Shown in pieces: positions 59,858 through 64,000 of a DNA stretch of 64,000 nt. Source of the DNA: Streptomyces sp. NBC_00483 (GTDB lineage: Bacteria > Actinomycetota > Actinomycetes > Streptomycetales > Streptomycetaceae); NCBI RefSeq assembly GCF_036013745.1, contig NZ_CP107880.1, positions 9,114,001-9,178,000 on the forward strand, written 5' to 3'. The position numbers and the translations under genes were made by a program. Position 1 is the first letter of the stretch, and each line of letters starts with the position of its first letter. The notes under the pieces are model-generated. The model did no database searches and was not told where the DNA came from. It saw only the letters and a program-made list of their open reading frames with translations.

Positions 59858-60130
59858 TCAAGATCTTCCGGGTCACGAGTCTGTCCCGGTGGGTGTACGA
59901 ATCCGAATGCGGGTTGTCTCGCGGAAGACCTGACGAACTCTGGGTAAGGGTTGTACGTTCGGTTGCGGCGGTCGCGGATGCGTCTCGCCACGGCCCCCTG
60001 TCCCCGGGCTCCTTTGTGCAGACCACAGGCGGCTGGGGCCGCGTCGCCGACCTTCGGCGGTCCCAGCTCACGCCCTGTCATGTGCTGTGCGGAGTGGCCT
60101 CCCGCGCTCTCCGCCCCGTGCAGGGCGTCC
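59858..60130. other. Orphan non-coding stretch beside the oxidase fragment
   Basis: No gene supported on either strand. The base composition is slightly richer in A/T than its neighbours at 59858-59970. It borders the broken edge of the oxidase fragment, so it may be foreign or rearranged DNA. I see no clear insertion-sequence ends. Confidence 0.5.
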
Positions 60131-60202
60131 GCGTGGGGGAGGGAAGGGGAGCTTCCCTCCCCCACGCTCGGCGGCGTCCCGCCGGAGTGTTCCGTCCGGC
60201 GG
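60131..60202 (-). terminator. Double terminator after the flavin monooxygenase
   Basis: A 16-bp perfect stem (GCGTGGGGGAGGGAAG at 60131-60146 with 60152-60167, loop GGGAG) is followed by a second, CCGCCGGA (60179-60186) with TCCGGCGG (60195-60202). They lie 33-104 bp beyond the monooxygenase stop. Confidence 0.85.
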
Positions 60203-60234
60203 AAGTCGCTGCTTCTTGCCTGCCCGAAATGTGT

Positions 60235-61452
60235 TCACGTACGCGCCCGGGGTGTCCCGCCGAACGCCCCCGTCCCGTCCGTCCGTTGCCACCACGCCTC
60301 CAGGCCCGCCTGGTCGAGGGACCGCCAGTCCGGGGTCTCCTGGACCAGGCCACGGCCCAGCCGCCGGCCCAGGTCGACCATGACCCGGCCGGTGGGCGCG
60401 CGGTCGGCGTCGTACGCGGACAGGGCCTCCGGCCAGGTGGAAGCGGAGGTCAGGGCCGACTGGAGGGCCGTGGCGTCCTGCAACGCCTTGACGGCGCCCG
60501 CGCCCGTGTGCGGGCGGGCGACCGTGGCGGCGTCGCCCATCAGCAGCGCCCTGTCCACCGCGTAACGCAGCGCCGTGAAGTCGTAGAGGGGCTGCAGGAA
60601 CAGCTCGTCGTATGTCGTCGCCCGCACCACGTCGCCCCAGAAGGATGGCAACAACTCGGCGGCCACGTACGCGAGATGGGCGCGGAGGCCGTCGCCCGCC
60701 GTGCCCGGATGCAGCGTCGTGGGAGTCTGTAGACCCTGGTCGAGGCCGGACGGCGGGGCCGTGTACAGGACCCAGTTGACCCGGTGGACACCCGGGGCGC
60801 CGTCCGGGATGCGGTACGTGACCAGGTGTCCGCCCGGGAAGACGACGTACACGCACTCGTCCTCGGCCCACAGGTCCGCATCGCGCAGCCGGTCCGACGG
60901 GTAGGCGCCGCGCCAGGCCAGGTATCCGGCGTAACCCGGCTGGACGTCGGGGTACACGGCCGCGCGGACCGCCGACCGGTAGCCGTCCGCGCCGATCACC
61001 ACGTCGTAGCGGTCGGTGTGCCCGTCCGCGTGCACGGCGGCGCCCTCCGGCGTCACCTCGACCGCCTCGACCGTCGAGCCGTGCCGGAAGTCCGCCGCCT
61101 CGGGCACCCGGCCGCGCAACTCGCGCCAGAGCGGCCCCCAGTTGTAGGTGCGGAACGGGAACGGCAGCACCGCGAGCTCGCGCCCCAGCGGGCCGCTCGC
61201 CGCCGCGTCGTCCCGCACGTACCAGCGGCGGCGGGTGACCTGGTGATACGGCATCGACGCGTCGACGAGGCCGGCCAACTCCAGTTCGGCGTAACGGGCG
61301 TTGTGCATGGCGAGGCCGACGCCGCGGTCGGCCAGGCGGCCCGCCGCACGCTCGTACACGGTGACCTCGTCGGCCCCGCCACGCCGCAGCGCGAGCGCCG
61401 CCGCGCACCCCGCGATGCTTCCACCTACGACCGCGACCTTGCCGCCACGCAT
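60235..61452 (-). CDS. FAD-dependent monooxygenase (class A)
   Basis: A 405-residue flavoprotein hydroxylase. The FAD loop is VAVVGGSIAGCAAALALRRG, the DG motif VIGADGYRSAVR binds FAD and NAD(P)H, and the GD motif is LLMGDAATVARPHTGAG. The pattern is like 2,6-dihydroxypyridine or salicylate hydroxylases. The ATG at 61450-61452 is chosen because the FAD loop begins there; longer frames extend through the upstream leader region. Substrate unknown. A double terminator follows. It is divergent from the sulfite-oxidase-like operon. Confidence 0.9.
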   Translation of the reverse strand: MRGGKVAVVGGSIAGCAAALALRRGGADEVTVYERAAGRLADRGVGLAMHNARYAELELAGLVDASMPYHQVTRRRWYVRDDAAASGPLGRELAVLPFPFRTYNWGPLWRELRGRVPEAADFRHGSTVEAVEVTPEGAAVHADGHTDRYDVVIGADGYRSAVRAAVYPDVQPGYAGYLAWRGAYPSDRLRDADLWAEDECVYVVFPGGHLVTYRIPDGAPGVHRVNWVLYTAPPSGLDQGLQTPTTLHPGTAGDGLRAHLAYVAAELLPSFWGDVVRATTYDELFLQPLYDFTALRYAVDRALLMGDAATVARPHTGAGAVKALQDATALQSALTSASTWPEALSAYDADRAPTGRVMVDLGRRLGRGLVQETPDWRSLDQAGLEAWWQRTDGTGAFGGTPRART

Positions 61453-61696
61453 ATCCACGCCCCCGTGGTTCGTCCATTGGCTGTGTACGTCGCCGGATTC
61501 GCGTGACGTACTGGCGTCATGATGCCAGCGGGGCGCGTGCGGGGGCCGGGACGCGCCGATGTCCGTCCTCGATCGGCCGTCGGCGGCCATGGCCATGACC
61601 GTGGTGCCGCGACCCGCGCCCGCTCCACCGAGGCCCCAACCACCTGGAGGCCAGGCGCCGTTGACACCCTCGCGCCCCGCGTGCTTGCATCGCGCC
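61453..61696. other. Divergent control region before the leader peptide
   Basis: No gene. CTGGC (61511-61515) and GCCAG (61524-61528) flank a TCATGA core about 60 bp upstream of the monooxygenase start, a possible operator. Promoters for the monooxygenase and for the leader/sulfite-oxidase unit should be here; GACACC followed by TTGCAT near 61660-61690 could belong to the latter. Confidence 0.4.
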
Positions 61697-61780
61697 ATGC
61701 CACCGCTGGAGCCTCTGACGCGTCGCCGCACCGTGGACCTCGTCCGCGTCGCTGCCGCGCTGTGTCGGTTCCCCGGCTGA
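61697..61780 (+). CDS. Sulfur-type leader peptide (27 aa)
   Basis: The small frame ends RRRTVDLVRVAAALCRFPG, matching the conserved leader-peptide pattern of Streptomyces sulfur genes: R-R-x-V-D-L-x-R-V-x-x-x-x-C-R near the C-terminus. The second such peptide in this window has the same core. It lies 120 bp upstream of the sulfite-oxidase-like gene. Likely job: ribosome stalling or release at the Cys codon depending on cysteine supply (inference from the pattern and context). Confidence 0.75.
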   Translation: MPPLEPLTRRRTVDLVRVAAALCRFPG

Positions 61781-61802
61781 TCACTCGCCGCCTCGGTCCG
61801 GT

Positions 61803-61837
61803 ACCCAACTGCCGTATGCACCCGCTCTGTTGGGTGC
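61803..61837 (+). promoter_or_regulatory. Two mutually exclusive hairpins behind the leader peptide
   Basis: ACCCAAC (61803-61809) can pair with GTTGGGT (61829-61835), while GCACCC (61818-61823) can pair with GGGTGC (61832-61837). Both use 61832-61835, so only one can form. This is what an attenuation or ribosome-coupled switch needs, though the stems are short. Confidence 0.5.
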
Positions 61838-61900
61838 GCTGGTCCGGCCGCCACACGTCCCGCGCGCCGCCGCCTTCCCCGTTGATCACGAGGACCCGCC

Positions 61901-63208
61901 ATGCCTGAGTCCGCCCTGCCCGAATCCGCCGTGCCGGCGCCGCCCCGCCCGGCAGCCCGCCTCGACGAGACCGCCTACGACCGGCGCAGACTGCGCCAGT
62001 GGCTGGCCGGGGACGCCCGCGCGGACGGGGTCAGCCGCCGCCGGCTGCTCACCCTGCTCGCCGCCACGGCCGCCGCCACCGCGCTCCCGGCGCCGCGCCC
62101 GGCCCACGCCGCTGACACCCCCATCGTCAAACCGCTGCCGCCCGAGTGGTTCATCCAGCGCGGCACCAACGCCGAGACCCGCTGGGAGGCGCTGCGAGGG
62201 ACCGGCCATCTCACCCCCAACGAGCGGTTCTTCGTCCGCAATCACACCGCCACCCCCGTCCTGGACGCAGACGACTGGCGGTTGCGGTTGTGGGGCAGCG
62301 GGCTGCGGGGCGCGCACGGCGAGGACAGGCCGGTGGAGTTCGGCTACGACGATCTGCGCGCCCTGCCCGCCGTCACCCGGACCGCGTTCGTCGAGTGCGC
62401 CGGGAACGGGCGCAGCTACTACACGTCCCAGCAGGGCGAGACGGTGACCGGAACCGCGTGGACGCTGGGCGCGGTCGGCGTCGCACGATGGCGCGGGGCG
62501 CGCCTGGGCGACGTACTCCGGAAGGCGGGGCTGTCGTCGGGCGCCGTCGACGTACAACCGCGTGGGCTGGACGCCGAGTACATCAGCGAAGGGGAGAACC
62601 TCGGCCGGGTGCGGCGTCCGCTGCCGCTGGCCAAGGCGCTGGACGACGTCCTGCTCGCGTACGAGATGAACGGCGAGCCGCTGCCGTACGACCATGGCTA
62701 CCCGGTGCGGGTGCTGGTTCCGTCGTGGGTGGGGATCGCCTCGATCAAGTGGGTCGGTGACATCGAGGTGTCCGCGCAGCCGCTGTTCTCACCGTGGAAC
62801 ACCGCCTTCTACCGGCTGTTCGGCCCCGGCTACCCGGAGAACGGCAGCGCGCCGCTGACCCGGCAGACCATCAAGAGCGCCTTCGAGCTGGCGAGCGGCG
62901 CCCGGTTCCCGGTGGGGGAGGGACAGGTGCTGCACGGCCGGTCCTGGTCGGGGGCGGGCGGCGTCGCGCGGGTCGATGTCAGCACCGACGGCGGGGCCAG
63001 CTGGCGGCCCGCCCGGCTGCACGACCGGCCCCGCGCGGGCACATGGACCCGCTGGTCCGTGCCTTGGAGGCCCGACACCTCCGGCGCCACCCATGTCCTG
63101 GCCCGAGCCACCGACACCGCGGGCCGCAGCCAGCCGGACGTCGCGGTGCCCAACACGCAGGGATACCTCTTCGACGCGGTGGTGCGGCATCCGGTGACGG
63201 TGGTGTGA
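61901..63208 (+). CDS. Tat-exported sulfite-oxidase-like molybdoenzyme
   Basis: A 435-residue enzyme of the sulfite oxidase family. A hydrophilic leader of about 44 residues precedes the twin-arginine signal SRRRLLTLLAATAAAT ending near AHAAD. The molybdopterin domain includes WFIQRGTNAETRWE, FFVRNHT and the Mo-ligand Cys166 in AFVECAGNGRSYY. The C-terminal Mo-cofactor dimerisation domain (about 300-430) reads ARVDVSTDGGASWRPA. It has no heme domain and would act outside the membrane. The leader peptide and hairpins upstream suggest control by cysteine or sulfur status. Confidence 0.92.
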   Translation: MPESALPESAVPAPPRPAARLDETAYDRRRLRQWLAGDARADGVSRRRLLTLLAATAAATALPAPRPAHAADTPIVKPLPPEWFIQRGTNAETRWEALRGTGHLTPNERFFVRNHTATPVLDADDWRLRLWGSGLRGAHGEDRPVEFGYDDLRALPAVTRTAFVECAGNGRSYYTSQQGETVTGTAWTLGAVGVARWRGARLGDVLRKAGLSSGAVDVQPRGLDAEYISEGENLGRVRRPLPLAKALDDVLLAYEMNGEPLPYDHGYPVRVLVPSWVGIASIKWVGDIEVSAQPLFSPWNTAFYRLFGPGYPENGSAPLTRQTIKSAFELASGARFPVGEGQVLHGRSWSGAGGVARVDVSTDGGASWRPARLHDRPRAGTWTRWSVPWRPDTSGATHVLARATDTAGRSQPDVAVPNTQGYLFDAVVRHPVTVV

Positions 63209-63290
63209 CGGCGACTTCCGGCTCTCAGAATGTGGAATCGGGTCCGTGCGCTGTTGACCGGCGGGACTTTCCGCTGCTTTGATCGATGAC

Positions 63291-63371
63291 ATGAAGCGAC
63301 AGGACCTCACGCAGCGACGCCACGTCGATCTCGCGCGTGTCTCCAGCTCCTTCTGTCGTTGTCGGGTCTGA
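63291..63371 (+). CDS. Sulfur-type leader peptide (26 aa)
   Basis: The frame MKRQDLTQRRHVDLARVSSS continues FCRCRV. It is a textbook example of the Streptomyces leader peptide family (RRHVDLxRVSSxxCR). Two Cys codons lie four and two codons before the end. It is 256 bp upstream of an SsuE-like FMN reductase gene. Probable cysteine-responsive regulation of a sulfonate or organosulfur operon (inference). Confidence 0.85.
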   Translation: MKRQDLTQRRHVDLARVSSSFCRCRV

Positions 63372-63627
63372 GCGCACCCCGCGAAAAACCCTCGCACACG
63401 CGTCGCTCCCCTTCCCCCCTCGCGGATCCCACCCGCTGACGTCCCCTTTCAGGAACGTCGCTCCCGTGCGCCCCGATTCGGGCCACTGACCCCACTGCTG
63501 CCCCTCGTACGTGAGTTGGAGGCGCAAGCCGTCGACACGGACGCCGCGTCCGTCCCGGCCCACGCCTGACCAACCCGCCTCCGCCCGACCCGTCTTGAGC
63601 GTCCCGAACCCAGAAAGAAGGCCCCCC
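63372..63627 (+). other. 256-bp leader region before the FMN reductase
   Basis: No gene supported. ACGGAC (63537-63542) and GTCCGT (63548-63553) can form a hairpin around GCCGC. One frame here ends with a protein-like stretch LVRELEAQAVDTDAA before a stop near 63570, but it has no start and may be a remnant or chance. Confidence 0.45.
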
Positions 63628-64000
63628 ATGGCCACCGTCCTGTCCGTCTCCGGCAGTCCGTCCCCCACCTCCCGCACCGCCCGTCTCCTGCGCGCGCTCG
63701 ACACCCGGCTGACCGGACAGGGGCACGAGGTGATCCCGCTCGATGTGCGCACGATCCCGGCCGAGGCCCTGCTCCACGCCGACTTCCGGCATCCCGCGAT
63801 CGTCGAGGCCACCGCCCTGTTCGAGCGGGCGGACGGGGTCGTGGTCGGCACACCGGTCTACAAGGCTGCCTACTCGGGGTTGCTGAAGTCGCTCCTCGAC
63901 CTGCTCCCGCAGTACGCGCTGGCCGGAAAGACGGTGCTCCCGCTGGCCACCGGCGGCTCCACCGCCCATGTGCTGGCGATCGACTACGCCCTGCGTCCGG
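63628..64000 (+). CDS. SsuE-like NAD(P)H-dependent FMN reductase (partial)
   Basis: The first 124 residues of a flavodoxin-fold reductase. The FMN-phosphate loop is SGSPSPTSRTARLLRAL (8-24) and the second flavin segment is VVVGTPVYKAAYSGLLKSLL, followed by LAGKTVLPLATGGS, matching SsuE/MsuE proteins that feed reduced FMN to sulfonate monooxygenases. AAGAAGG lies upstream of the ATG. The gene runs off the window edge. The sulfur leader peptide upstream fits a role in organosulfur use. Confidence 0.9.
   Translation, partial: MATVLSVSGSPSPTSRTARLLRALDTRLTGQGHEVIPLDVRTIPAEALLHADFRHPAIVEATALFERADGVVVGTPVYKAAYSGLLKSLLDLLPQYALAGKTVLPLATGGSTAHVLAIDYALRP

Noticed and set aside
59800..60165. Minus-strand frame of about 121 codons over the orphan stretch
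   Set aside because: Codon use is poor, it crosses the terminator hairpin and no domain is visible.
63456..63570. Protein-like frame ending in LVRELEAQAVDTDAA before the FMN reductase
   Set aside because: It has no credible start or ribosome site and no recognised family; it may be a remnant, but the evidence is too thin to call a pseudogene.
1..64000. tRNA, rRNA, CRISPR array, insertion sequence or attachment site
   Set aside because: I looked for cloverleaf arms, regularly spaced direct repeats and transposase motifs and found none that I could support. A tRNA scan would settle the first.

Overview
The window is high-GC actinobacterial DNA, most likely from a Streptomyces. Codon third positions are strongly G/C, GTG and TTG starts are common, many genes overlap by 4 bp (ATGA/GTGA), and the regulator mix (GntR, HxlR, LacI, IclR, TetR, ECF sigma, OmpR-type pairs) is typical. 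The content fits an accessory or chromosome-arm region: catabolic cassettes, regulators and secreted proteins. I saw no rRNA, tRNA, CRISPR array, transposase or replication origin.

Layout. 1-3.6 kb: end of an unassigned gene, a FadR-type repressor, and a CGNR regulator facing an alpha/beta hydrolase plus an enolase-superfamily enzyme. 3.6-8.05 kb: a two-component system facing a MurG-like glycosyltransferase coupled to a LegB-like sugar dehydratase, with a direct-repeat box between them. 8.05-14.6 kb: HxlR-controlled redox genes (two coupled imine-reductase-like paralogues, a quinone-oxidoreductase-like enzyme) and hydrolases. 14.6-19.9 kb: a LacI-centred catabolic block (phosphotriesterase-like lactonase/amidase, DMT exporter, ThuA/GATase-like protein, M20 peptidase) with three TTGCGCAA operators. 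19.95-27.3 kb: an ECF sigma pair, a repeat-containing lipoprotein, a 1,207-residue subtilase and a secreted beta-propeller-like protein.

27.5-33.2 kb holds a VTC polyphosphate polymerase / DUF4956 membrane protein / CotH kinase operon closed by a strong terminator, followed by a second two-component system. 33.4-40.7 kb: DUF3311 protein, sodium:solute symporter and MIO-type aromatic amino acid ammonia-lyase in one operon, then a VanB-type reductase facing a CYP199-like P450, an IclR regulator and a small membrane protein behind a set of TAGCG palindromes. 40.7-45.4 kb: NhaC antiporter, P1 (DmpA) peptidase, FadR regulator with three TGTCGACA sites, and an asparaginase whose end is triplicated together with its stop codon.

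45.5-47.8 kb is a small type-VII-secretion-like cassette (WXG100-like protein, unknown acidic protein, T7SS-signal protein with a hydrophobic core). 47.7-52.6 kb: a TetR-controlled P450 / 3Fe-4S ferredoxin / ferredoxin-reductase set and a succinate-semialdehyde-type dehydrogenase. 52.9-59.4 kb: alpha-hydroxy-acid oxidase, glutamate-synthase-like flavoprotein, secreted GH3 glycosidase, TetR regulator and cupin. 59.45-59.86 kb is a fragment of a DAO-type oxidase gene broken at both ends. 60.2-64 kb: a flavin monooxygenase, then two sulfur-type leader peptides, one ahead of a Tat-exported sulfite-oxidase-like molybdoenzyme and one ahead of an SsuE-like FMN reductase that runs off the window.

The most interesting candidates are the polyP/CotH operon, the T7SS cassette, the LacI regulon with an intragenic operator, the paired sulfur leader peptides, and the stop-codon-preserving triplication after the asparaginase gene.
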